In this document: piece after piece, positions 1 to 6,576 of the stretch | How the letters are laid out: each line of letters begins with the position of its first letter | Numbering within the stretch: position 1 is the first letter of the stretch | NCBI RefSeq assembly: GCF_003627815.1 | Contig: NZ_CP032698.1 | Location: 6,448,001 to 6,512,000 of the forward strand | DNA from: Streptomyces hundungensis | GTDB taxonomy: Bacteria; Actinomycetota; Actinomycetes; Streptomycetales; Streptomycetaceae | DNA: 64,000 nt | Reading direction: 5' to 3' | Translations under genes and position numbers: made by a program | The notes under the pieces: generated by a model | Told to the model about the DNA's origin: nothing | Databases searched by the model: none | Seen by the model: the letters and a program-made list of their open reading frames with translations, nothing else

Positions 1-96
1 GCTCGGGCTGCTCCAGCTCAGACTGACCATGACGGATCCGGCGTTCTCGCTGAGCGTCGCCAGGCCCACATTGGCGCCCTTGACCATGTCGTGCAT
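1..96 (-). CDS. TerD-family protein, N-terminal fragment
   Basis: Only the first 32 codons are inside the window; the gene runs off the left edge. The start (ATG, complement of 94-96) is preceded on the minus strand by a GGGGGA ribosome-binding site. The peptide begins MHDMVKGANVGLA and continues into VMVSLSW, which fits the usual TerD opening of a KGxNVxL strand followed by a VxLxW strand. TerD-family proteins are small calcium-binding stress proteins linked to tellurite and other envelope stresses in Streptomyces. Two more TerD-family genes and a TerC-type gene lie at 12-16 kb. The family call rests on a short stretch, so confidence is moderate. Confidence 0.65.
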   Translation of the reverse strand, partial: MHDMVKGANVGLATLSENAGSVMVSLSWSSPS

Positions 97-288
97 AGAT
101 GTCCCCCCACGGGATGGAGGGCTGCACGGGCATGGCCGAACTGCCCTCTGTTCACGGAAAAGTTGATGCCCTCCCCAAGAGCGCGGAATGGAGCCTATAC
201 GCCGAGATGCTCGCCCCCGGGGAGAAAGGGGAAAGGCCGAGGAGCGGCAACGGCAGCCCGGGCGTGACCAGGTGTGGCGTGCGCCCCC
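97..288. other. intergenic region upstream of the TerD fragment
   Basis: No credible gene is seen on either strand. The stretch lies between the start of the TerD fragment and the end of the HAD-like gene, so it should hold the TerD promoter. No clear -35/-10 pair stands out. Confidence 0.4.
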
Positions 289-831
289 TTAGGCGCTCGT
301 CGCCCAGTGGGTCAGTCTGGTGAAGTCGGCGTCCCGCAGGCCCCGCCGTGGGTGTACGCGCACCAGCAGGGCGCGTGCGTCATGGTGGGCGCGCACATAC
401 GCCTCGTCCAAATCGGTGATCATGTCGTCGACCCAGGCGAAGGGTCGGCCCGCGGCCCACGCCAGCAGGGGTCTGGTCTTCCAGTACAGGCCGTCCGGGT
501 CGGTGGCGAACAGTTCGGGCCAGGCGATGAAGGGCAGGTCCGGCGGAAGGCCGATGACGGGGGCGATCATCTCGTTGGCCTCGTTCATCCAGGTGGTGGC
601 CCACGCAAGGTCGTAGGGCAGCGAACGCAGGAGCGGGCCATGGGTGGGGTTGAGGAAGACGCGCAGGCCGCGCCGGTGCGGACGGGAACCCGGGGCCTGG
701 CGGGAGAGCCAGTTCGAGGGGCGGAGCCGATGGGTGCGGTAGCCGCGCAGATGGGGCAGGCGGGCGGCGTAGGGATTGAGGGGGCCGTCCACGTCTAGGA
801 GCAGCAGGGGGCGGTCGGGCGCAGTCGTCAT
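289..831 (-). CDS. HAD-superfamily-like hydrolase
   Basis: A 180-residue protein read from ATG at 829-831. A start 16 codons upstream is open but has no ribosome-binding site, and the shorter form opens directly into the fold. Near the N-terminus LLLLDVDGPLN matches HAD motif I (DxDG with the nucleophile and acid/base aspartates). Late in the protein WVDDMITDLDEA resembles the acidic DD motif IV that holds magnesium. These residues suggest a phosphatase-like or phosphotransfer reaction, but the substrate cannot be read. The gene lies downstream of the DUF2293 gene in the same direction with a 71-bp gap, so the two may be co-transcribed. Confidence 0.7.
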   Translation of the reverse strand: MTTAPDRPLLLLDVDGPLNPYAARLPHLRGYRTHRLRPSNWLSRQAPGSRPHRRGLRVFLNPTHGPLLRSLPYDLAWATTWMNEANEMIAPVIGLPPDLPFIAWPELFATDPDGLYWKTRPLLAWAAGRPFAWVDDMITDLDEAYVRAHHDARALLVRVHPRRGLRDADFTRLTHWATSA

Positions 832-902
832 GCGGAAGGGATACCCACGCCGCAGGGCGGTCAAGTTCCGTACAGTCATGGCTAGTTGTTAGTCGTCAGT
901 TG

Positions 903-1673
903 TTAGGTGCTGGGTGCGTCGGTGTGGCGTCGTCGTGCCTGCGGATGGGCGGTCCCGCCTTCCCCGGGCGCCGTGCACGGCGGGCCCTGCGGAAGTCGGG
1001 GCGTCGGCTCGGCCGGTGAGACGTCGGCCCGGCCCGCCGCCCAGGCGGACATGACCGCGTCGATCGCGGCGGCGACCCGCGCCCGCGCCCGGTTGTGCGG
1101 CACGCGCGCCATGAGCAGCGCGTCGTACTCCGTGTCCAGATGGCGCACGGACGCCCGCACGGCGGCCGTCACCGCCGCCTCGTCCAGGGCCCGCCCCGCC
1201 GCCGACCGCCCCACCCTGCCGCTGCCCCGCACCGAGGCGTGCTCGGCAATGTCTCGGGCCCGAGCGGGCGGACAACCTGGGAAAAGGCGCAGGATCTCGG
1301 CGGCCAGCGCTGCCGTGAACCGCACGTCCTCGGCCGCCCGGCGCTCGGCGTCCCGGACGCGCCGGCGGGCGCGGGCCTCGGCATCCGCCAGGCAGGCGGC
1401 CTCGGCCGCGGCGAGCGCGGCCTCCTCGACGAACACGCCCTGCCGCTCATAACGCCGACGGCGCCGGTTGAAGCGAACCACGACCGCGGACAGCGAACTG
1501 GCCGCGCGGGCGCGCCGGGTGAGGGCGGTGTCGCCGCGCGGCAGGAAGACCAGATGGCCCAGGTCCGCGCAGTCCAGGCAGAGCGGAGACCCACCCACCA
1601 GGACGAGTTCCCGCAGCGGCGAGCGGTCGCAGTCGGCGCAGTGGTGATGGCGCCGGGGTTGTATGACGAGAAT
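903..1673 (-). CDS. DUF2293 domain protein
   Basis: The protein opens with a small zinc-ribbon-like region (HCADCDR, then CLDC), continues into a long Arg/Ala/Glu-rich helical stretch, and has the DUF2293 core with LFPGCPP, IAEHASVRGSGRVGRS and a conserved helical end. The function of DUF2293 is not established. The start is unusual. An ATT codon (complement of 1671-1673) sits exactly 7 nt after a perfect GGAGGG Shine-Dalgarno (complement of 1681-1686), and the resulting N-terminus LVIQPRR matches my memory of family members. A TTG at 1703 or an ATG at 1799 are in-frame alternatives; the latter would overlap the divergent gene that starts at 1786. Length is 256 residues from ATT. Confidence 0.75.
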   Translation of the reverse strand: MLVIQPRRHHHCADCDRSPLRELVLVGGSPLCLDCADLGHLVFLPRGDTALTRRARAASSLSAVVVRFNRRRRRYERQGVFVEEAALAAAEAACLADAEARARRRVRDAERRAAEDVRFTAALAAEILRLFPGCPPARARDIAEHASVRGSGRVGRSAAGRALDEAAVTAAVRASVRHLDTEYDALLMARVPHNRARARVAAAIDAVMSAWAAGRADVSPAEPTPRLPQGPPCTAPGEGGTAHPQARRRHTDAPST

Positions 1674-1785
1674 GGGCCTGCCCTCCTTGCCCGGGGCTTG
1701 CAAGGATGGTGTTCCGTTCCCTTCGGTGATTCCCCGCCCAATAACCGGTGGAACAAGCCGGATTGGTGTTGCTACGTTCTTTCGT

Positions 1786-2517
1786 GTGGCGAAACTCAAT
1801 CAGATCATCGCAGTCGAAAAGGGAATCAAGGCGAAGTCCCACCAGGACCTGACGGCCGCTCAACACGGTTTGCAGAAGCCCGCCTTGCTGGCAGGTATCG
1901 CGCGCACCTACCAGCCCAAGGACGAGGAGGGCGAGCAGCTGCCGCCCGAGTCGACCCGGGTGCAGGTCAGGTCGGAGGACGTGCTGCGTGACACGGCCGA
2001 GACGCTGACCCGGCTGTTCGACGTGACCGCCACCAAGGACTGGGCGAACTGCGAGGCGCGGGCCGACGTCACGGTCGACGGGCGGGTCCTCGTGACCGCC
2101 GTGCCGGTCTCCTATCTCCTCTTCCTGGAGAAGCAGTTGACGGACCTGAATGCCTTTGTGCGCCGTCTGCCCGTGCTCGACGCCGCCGAGTCATGGGTGC
2201 AGGACCCTTCCACCGACTCCTGGAAGACCGAGCCGGTACGGACGCTGCGTACGAAGAAGGTGCCGCGCAACCACGTCAAGGCGGAGGCCACCGACAAACA
2301 CCCGGCGCAGGTCGAGGTGTACTACGAGGACGTTCCGGTCGGCTATTGGACGACCGTGAAGTTCTCCGGTGCGCTGCCCGCCCGGCGCGTCAACGAACTC
2401 ATCGGCCGCGTGGAGAAGGTGCAGCAGGCCGTGAAGTTCGCGCGCGAGGAGGCCAATGGCATAGACGTCACCGACCAGAGGGTCGGAGACGCCGTATTCG
2501 GCTACCTTTTCGGCTGA
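1786..2517 (+). CDS. DUF7873-type conserved Streptomyces protein
   Basis: A 243-residue soluble protein starting at GTG 1786 (VAKLNQIIAVEKG). A longer open frame begins at 1663, but its first 41 codons run through the divergent promoter region and look non-coding. It resembles a family conserved across Streptomyces with unknown role, which I believe is DUF7873. Recognisable blocks are AKSHQDLTAAQHGLQKP, LFDVTATKDWANC, YLLFLEKQL, DSWKTEP, VYYEDVPVGYWTTVKFSG and the end RVGDAVFGYLFG. It has no signal peptide or membrane segment. It is divergent from the DUF2293 gene with about 112 bp between them. No Shine-Dalgarno precedes the GTG, so the message may be leaderless. Confidence 0.65.
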   Translation: MAKLNQIIAVEKGIKAKSHQDLTAAQHGLQKPALLAGIARTYQPKDEEGEQLPPESTRVQVRSEDVLRDTAETLTRLFDVTATKDWANCEARADVTVDGRVLVTAVPVSYLLFLEKQLTDLNAFVRRLPVLDAAESWVQDPSTDSWKTEPVRTLRTKKVPRNHVKAEATDKHPAQVEVYYEDVPVGYWTTVKFSGALPARRVNELIGRVEKVQQAVKFAREEANGIDVTDQRVGDAVFGYLFG

Positions 2518-2665
2518 GTACGCAACAACCCAAGACTCCCGGTCGTGCGTCAGCACGGCCGGGTGCGCGAGGAGCGCAAAGCTGAAACTGAAGCTTGTCG
2601 TGACGGTGCGGCCCGTATGAGCGGGTCGCGATCAATCTCAGACTCTCGCTCCAGACTCAGCATCC

Positions 2666-2795
2666 GCCACCGAACGCCGGAACCAACCGGGCCCAGGCCC
2701 CTGTGCGTCGAATTGCCGGTTCAAGTCCGGCCCGCGGAGCTTCAGTTCAGTTCCCTCCGATCCGCGGTGGTCCAAAGGCAGGACGCGACGGCTTA
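2666..2795 (+). ncRNA. Y-RNA-like (YrlA-type) RNA with permuted tRNA-like module, 5' part
   Basis: All four helices of a tRNA are present in permuted order. They are: anticodon-stem 3' strand CGTCG (2706-2710), 4-nt variable loop (2711-2714), T arm GCCGG-TTCAAGT-CCGGC (2715-2731), acceptor 3' strand CCGCGGA (2732-2738) with discriminator G, a 20-nt linker, acceptor 5' strand TCCGCGG (2761-2767), D arm GTCC-AAAGGCA-GGAC (2770-2784) and anticodon-stem 5' strand CGACG (2786-2790). Every stem is fully complementary. U8, A14, A15/U48, G18-G19, A21, G26/A44 and TTC at 54-56 are all present. The 'anticodon arm' continues as a long stem whose other strand lies beyond the IS (3661-3703). This is the plan of bacterial YrlA RNAs, whose tRNA-mimic module sits on a Ro60/Rsr-binding stem. 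The two sides of the loop have no U33 or anticodon, so it is not a decoding tRNA. Confidence 0.65.
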
Positions 2796-2834
2796 GAAGC
2801 CATCTCATTTGGGCGACTCGGTATTCTGTGAGTC

Positions 2835-3194
2835 ATGGTGGGGATCGTTGAGCGTCTGGTGCCGGACGAGTTGTGGGAGTTGTTCCAGCGGGTGGTGCCG
2901 GAGGCGCCGTCGAGGCCGCAGGGCGGTGGTCGGCGTCGGCACGGGGACCGGGAGGTGCTGGCCGCGATTGTCTTCGTGGCCACGTCGGGTTGTACCTGGC
3001 AGCAGCTGCCTTCGGCGTCGTTCGGGCCGTCCGGAGCGACCGCCCACCGGCGGTTCTCGGAGTGGTCGAAGGCCAGAGTGTGGGCCAAGCTCCACCGCCT
3101 GGTCCTCGACGAACTCGGCGCCCGCGGCGAACTGGACTGGTCTAGGTGCGCGATCGACTCGGTGAACATGCGGGCCCTGAAAAGGGGGACCTGA
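2835..3194 (+). CDS. IS5-family transposase, orfA (N-terminal half)
   Basis: This 119-residue frame carries the DNA-binding N-terminal region typical of IS5 transposases: the VPDELWELFQRVVP opening, the GDREVLAAIVFVATSGCTWQQLP block and HRRFSEWSKARVW. It ends in CAIDSVNMRALKRG, which contains the first catalytic aspartate of the DDE triad. The frame stops at 3192-3194, just after an A4G5 run at 3180-3188 where reading can slip by -1 into orfB. The full protein needs that frameshift. Confidence 0.9.
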   Translation: MVGIVERLVPDELWELFQRVVPEAPSRPQGGGRRRHGDREVLAAIVFVATSGCTWQQLPSASFGPSGATAHRRFSEWSKARVWAKLHRLVLDELGARGELDWSRCAIDSVNMRALKRGT

Positions 3195-3643
3195 CGGGTC
3201 CGAATCCTGTCGACCGGGGCAAGTACGGCTCGAAGATCCACCTGATCACCGAACGGTCCGGTCTGCCCATATCCGTCGGAATCTCCGGGGCCAACCTGCA
3301 CGACAGTCAGGCCCTGATCCCGCTCGTGAAGGGCATCCCGCCGATCCGCTCGCGCCGCGGCCCGCGCCGCCGCAAGCCCAGCAAACTCCACGCCGACAAG
3401 GGCTACGACTACGCCCACCTGCGGCAATGGTTACGCGAACGCGGCATCACCCACCGCATCGCCCGCAAGGGAGTCGAGTCCTCGCAACGGCTGGGCCGCC
3501 ACCGCTGGACCGTGGAACGCACCATGGCCTGGCTCGCCGGCTGCCGACGACTCCACCGCCGCTACGAACGCAAGGCCGACCACTTCCTCGCCTTCACCAG
3601 CATCGCCTGCACCCTCATCTGCTACCGCCGACTCGCCAAATGA
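3146..3643 (+). CDS. IS5-family transposase, orfB (catalytic half)
   Basis: This frame lies -1 relative to orfA and is probably read through the A4G5 slippery run at 3180-3188; its own ATG at 3146 is unlikely to be used. It supplies DLTGPNPVDRGKYGSKIHL, the second aspartate in LHADKGYDY and the catalytic glutamate in WTVERTMAWL, followed by the conserved RRYERKADHFLAF. A TTA leucine codon occurs at 3431-3433, so translation in Streptomyces would depend on the bldA tRNA. The stop codon overlaps the right inverted repeat. Confidence 0.88.
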   Translation: MRDRLGEHAGPEKGDLTGPNPVDRGKYGSKIHLITERSGLPISVGISGANLHDSQALIPLVKGIPPIRSRRGPRRRKPSKLHADKGYDYAHLRQWLRERGITHRIARKGVESSQRLGRHRWTVERTMAWLAGCRRLHRRYERKADHFLAFTSIACTLICYRRLAK

Positions 3644-3652
3644 GATGACTTC

Positions 3653-3703
3653 TTAAGACTGACCTGGGTCCTCAAGCGGACCGGCGTGTGCAGGAGCGGT
3701 GGC
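3653..3703 (+). ncRNA. Y-RNA-like RNA, 3' strand of the stem (detached by the IS)
   Basis: With the IS and one TTA copy removed, this stretch continues directly from 2795 and pairs with the region upstream of the tRNA-like module. GACCTGGGTCC (3661-3671) pairs with GGGCCCAGGCC (2689-2699) with one mismatch and one G-U. CCGGCGT (3681-3687) pairs with ACGCCGG (2674-2680). CGGTGGC (3697-3703) pairs with GCCACCG (2666-2672). Three ordered helices across an 857-bp insertion are unlikely by chance. They support an original RNA of roughly 180 nt, whose outer ends I cannot place exactly. Confidence 0.55.
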
Positions 3704-3789
3704 ACCACTCAGGGCCCGGGGGCCGGCTACGCCTCCGGGCCCGCTCCCGTTTCCGGCCCGAACGCTCCGCCACCGCGCATCATGGGGGC

Positions 3790-4452
3790 GTGCGATTCGA
3801 AGCGATCACCTGGGAACGCCTGACCGACGCCCTCGCCGAACGGGCCATGGAGACGAAGACGGCCGACGGCGGCCCCTGGCTGCGCATCGGCATCGACGGC
3901 GCCCCCGCCGCCCGGCCCGACGCGTTGGCACGGCTCCTGGCGGACGCGCTCCGGCTGCGGGGCCGATCCGTCCTCGCCGTCTCCACCGAGGGCTTTCTGC
4001 GGCCCGCGTCGCTGCGCTTCGAATACGGCCACCAGGACGCGTACACGTACTACGACGGCTGGTTCGACACGGGCGCTCTGTGGCGGGAGGTGTTCGGCCC
4101 GCTGGAGCCGGGCGGCACGGGACGGGTCCTGCCCGACCTGTGGGACCCGGCGAGGGACCGGGCGACCCGCAGCCCCTATCAGGCACTCCCCGAGGGCGGA
4201 GTGCTGCTCGTGCACGGGCCCCTGCTCCTGGGCCGCTGGTTCCCGCTCGACCTCACCGTGCACCTGCGTCTCTCACCGTCGGCGCTGCGCCGCCGGACCG
4301 ACGAGGACGCCCGCTGGACGCTGCCCGCCTTCGAGCGGTACGAGGCCGAGGTGCGACCGGCCGAGACGGCCGACGTCGTGGTGCGGGTCGACGACCCTCG
4401 GCACCCGGCCTGGCAGGTGGGGGCGGCAGGGGGCGGGGGAGGGAGCGGGTGA
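3790..4452 (+). CDS. uridine kinase-like P-loop protein
   Basis: A 220-residue protein starting at GTG 3790 (VRFEAITWERL). An upstream ATG at 3688 would add 34 arginine-rich residues that look non-coding. It matches the Streptomyces 'uridine kinase' family: an IGIDGAPAARPDALA segment in the P-loop position, then RGRSVLAVSTEGFLRP, RFEYGHQDAYTYYDGW, ALWREVFGPL and a late VLLVHGPLLLGRW. The classic GKS/GKT of Walker A is missing, as I recall for this whole subgroup, so kinase activity is inferred only. It converges with psuK/psuG, suggesting a small nucleoside-salvage neighbourhood. The C-terminal tail is glycine-rich. Confidence 0.7.
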   Translation: MRFEAITWERLTDALAERAMETKTADGGPWLRIGIDGAPAARPDALARLLADALRLRGRSVLAVSTEGFLRPASLRFEYGHQDAYTYYDGWFDTGALWREVFGPLEPGGTGRVLPDLWDPARDRATRSPYQALPEGGVLLVHGPLLLGRWFPLDLTVHLRLSPSALRRRTDEDARWTLPAFERYEAEVRPAETADVVVRVDDPRHPAWQVGAAGGGGGSG

Positions 4453-4525
4453 GGGCGTGGGGACGGCGCCCGCCACCTCCTACTCCGCCGGCGCCCGCCA
4501 ACCCCTTCTCCGCCGACGCCCGCCA

Positions 4526-4591
4526 CCCCCTATTCCGTCGGCGGCCGCCCTCCCACCACCCCCTATTCCGTCGGCGGCCGCCCTCCCACCA
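4526..4591. repeat. 33-bp tandem duplication at the 3' end of psuK
   Basis: Two identical 33-bp units (4526-4558 and 4559-4591) begin CCCCCTATTCCGTCGG. More diverged copies of about 30 bp continue leftward to about 4480. The right-hand unit holds the last codons and stop of psuK; the left one repeats the same ending beyond the stop. This looks like replication slippage. Confidence 0.85.
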
Positions 4592-5483
4592 CCCCCACCG
4601 CGAGCGCCCCCGCCCGGCACCCCGCCTCGGCGGCCTCCCTGGGGGACGTGCCGCGCAGGCGGGCGGCGAGGAAGCCGCCCGTGAAGGCATCGCCCGCGCC
4701 GGTCGAGTCCAACGCAGTCACCTCCGACGCTGGGACCCTCGCGACGACCTCCCCGGCGGTGGCCACCAGCGCTCCGGCCGCGCCGAGCGTGACCGCCACC
4801 CAAGGGAACTGGCGGCTCAACTTGGCGGCCGCGTCCGCCGGTTCGGGCAGACCGGTGAGGAACGACGCCTCGTCGGCGTTGGGGAGCAGCACGTCGATGC
4901 CCTCGGTCAGGGCCAGAAAACGTTCGATGCCGAGGCCGGTGATGAACCCGGTCGAGGCCGGATCCAGGCTCACGCCGACGCCCGCCTCGCGCGCTGACTC
5001 CCGTGCCGCGAGCGCTAGTTGACGACTCTGGTCGGCGAACAACAGATAGCCCGACAGATGGAGATGGGCGACGCCGTCGAGGAGAGCCGGTGACCAGTCC
5101 GCGGGACACATGCGGTGGACGGCGCCGCTGTCGGTGAGGAAGGTGCGTTCCGCCGTCGCCGTGTCGACCAGGGCGATCACGGTCGCGGTCGGGGCGTCGT
5201 CGTCCGGGATCAGCGAGGGGCGTACGCCGGAGCGGCGCAGCTGAAGGTCGTGCCAGTCGGCCGCGTCCCGGCCGACCCGGGCGAGCAGCCGCACGTCCTG
5301 GCAGCCCGAACGCGCCGCCCAGCACGCCGCGTTGGCGCCCGCGCCGCCCGGCACCGTACGGATGTCGGCGACCGTGTCCGTGGCGCTGGCGAGGGGGCCG
5401 CGGTGGCGCGCGACCACATCGGTGACCACGTCCCCGACGACCAGAAGCCCCCCGCCCGCGCGGCCGTGACCCGCTTCGATCAC
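4563..5483 (-). CDS. psuK: PfkB-family kinase, probable pseudouridine kinase
   Basis: A 306-residue ribokinase-like sugar kinase. The N-terminal motif VPGGAGANAACWAARSG and the C-terminal DSTGAGDAFTGGFLAARLRG are the two PfkB signatures; the aspartate of GAGD is the catalytic base. The GTG start (5481-5483) overlaps the TGA of psuG in a GTGA, so the two are translationally coupled. Pairing with pseudouridine-5'-phosphate glycosidase makes pseudouridine the likely substrate: the kinase makes pseudouridine 5'-phosphate, which PsuG splits to uracil and ribose 5-phosphate. The substrate comes from context; the family call is firm. Confidence 0.85.
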   Translation of the reverse strand: MIEAGHGRAGGGLLVVGDVVTDVVARHRGPLASATDTVADIRTVPGGAGANAACWAARSGCQDVRLLARVGRDAADWHDLQLRRSGVRPSLIPDDDAPTATVIALVDTATAERTFLTDSGAVHRMCPADWSPALLDGVAHLHLSGYLLFADQSRQLALAARESAREAGVGVSLDPASTGFITGLGIERFLALTEGIDVLLPNADEASFLTGLPEPADAAAKLSRQFPWVAVTLGAAGALVATAGEVVARVPASEVTALDSTGAGDAFTGGFLAARLRGTSPREAAEAGCRAGALAVGVVGGRPPTE

Positions 5484-6394
5484 AGCGCGGCCGCGATGTT
5501 CGCGGCGAGCCGGACGTTGCCGCGTACCGCCGCCACGTTCGCCTCGAGGGAAGCACCGTCCGTGTGCTCGACGAGGTAGTGCAGCAGGAAGGGGGTGACC
5601 GCCTGACCGGTGACGCCCGCGGCGCGGCACGCGGCGAGACCCGAGGCGAGCACCGTGTCGTGCAGCCGCGGATCGAGCTGTTCCGCCTCCGGTACGGGGT
5701 TGGCGACGATCACCGCCGAGTCGAGCGCGAGCGAACGGTGGGCGCGCAGCACATCCGCGGCCTCCTGCGGCGAGCGCACCGTCCAGTCGACGGGCTCGCC
5801 GGAGCTGGACAGATAGAACCCCGGGAACCGGTCCGTGCCGTAACCGACCACGGACACCCCGAGTGTCTCCAGGCGCTGGAGCGTGGCCGGTACGTCGAGG
5901 ATCGACTTCACGCCCGCGCACACCACCGCGATCGGCGTCCTGGCCAGCAGGCGCAGATCCGCGGACTCGTCCTGGGTCTCGGTCCACTCGCGGTGTACGC
6001 CACCGAGGCCGCCGGTCGCGAAGACGCGCAGGCCCGCCCGCGCGGCCAGGAAAGCGGTGGCCGACACGGTGGTGGCCCCGCTCGCCCCGGCCGCCAGCGC
6101 CATCGGCAGATCCCGGTGCCCGAGCTTGCGCAGCTCCTCGGTGGCCACCCGCTCCAACTGCGCCTTGTCCAGGCCCACCCGGGGCCGTCCGTCGAGTACG
6201 GCGATCGTCGCGGGCACGGCGCCCCGGTCGCGTACCGACTGCTCCAGTTCGCGGGCGACCCGCAGATTGCGCGGACGGGGAAGGCCGTGCGAGATGATCG
6301 TCGACTCCAGAGCGACGACCGGGCGGCCCTCGTCAAGAGCCGTCCGTACTTCTTCCGACACCGTGGACTCAGCGGATACGTCGTCAAAGGGCAT
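5480..6394 (-). CDS. psuG: pseudouridine-5'-phosphate glycosidase
   Basis: The 304-residue protein begins MPFDD (ATG 6392-6394, with GGGAT upstream); a longer frame to 6454 lacks support. It is full length for the family and shows VALESTIISHGLP, the PATIAVLDGRPRVGL block, TTVSATAFLAARAGLRVFATGGLGGVHR and VCAGVKSILDVPATLQRLETLGV. The enzyme cleaves the C-C glycosidic bond of pseudouridine 5'-phosphate to uracil and ribose 5-phosphate, using manganese. It is first in a two-gene unit with psuK and feeds uracil to pyrimidine salvage. Confidence 0.95.
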   Translation of the reverse strand: MPFDDVSAESTVSEEVRTALDEGRPVVALESTIISHGLPRPRNLRVARELEQSVRDRGAVPATIAVLDGRPRVGLDKAQLERVATEELRKLGHRDLPMALAAGASGATTVSATAFLAARAGLRVFATGGLGGVHREWTETQDESADLRLLARTPIAVVCAGVKSILDVPATLQRLETLGVSVVGYGTDRFPGFYLSSSGEPVDWTVRSPQEAADVLRAHRSLALDSAVIVANPVPEAEQLDPRLHDTVLASGLAACRAAGVTGQAVTPFLLHYLVEHTDGASLEANVAAVRGNVRLAANIAAAL

Positions 6395-6562
6395 GCCCCA
6401 TCCCTGGCACCTGCGGAAGCCGGGTAAACGTTCCTCAACTCCGCGCCGTGCCACGCCGATTCGCGGGCCGGAAGCCGGGCGGGGAGACGCGCTGGACAGA
6501 CTGTCGTGGCGGGACGCCCCGACCTGGGCGCACTGTCGGTCACGGTCCTGGCCGGGCGCGGC

Positions 6563-6568
6563 TAGATT
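6563..6568 (+). promoter_or_regulatory. candidate -10 element of the cupin gene (leaderless)
   Basis: TAGATT lies 8 nt before the ATG at 6577 and no Shine-Dalgarno separates them. This spacing predicts a leaderless transcript, common in Streptomyces. No convincing -35 is visible. Confidence 0.4.
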
Positions 6569-6576
6569 GACCGGTC

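Larger units (their letters stand above)
2796..3652 (+). mobile_element. IS5-family insertion sequence, 857 bp
   Basis: The ends are inverted repeats: left GAAGCCATCTCATTTGGG (2796-2813) and right (reading inward on the other strand) GAAGTCATCTCATTTGGC, with one mismatch in the first 17 bases. The flanking TTA occurs on both sides (2793-2795 and 3653-3655) as a 3-bp target duplication. Inside are two overlapping transposase frames of the usual IS5 orfA/orfB type. Length, ends and target duplication fit an intact, fairly recent insertion. It landed in the internal loop of the Y-RNA-like stem, separating its two strands. Confidence 0.9.

Noticed and set aside
2706..2740. Integration-site (att) remnant of a tRNA 3' end
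   Set aside because: The complementary 5' half follows 20 nt later and the stem strands pair across the IS, which an att remnant would not explain. No integrase is nearby.
2706..2790. An ordinary tRNA gene
   Set aside because: The stems are in permuted order and the anticodon-loop sides have no U33, no anticodon and no purine 37, so it cannot decode. A Y-RNA-like mimic explains it better.
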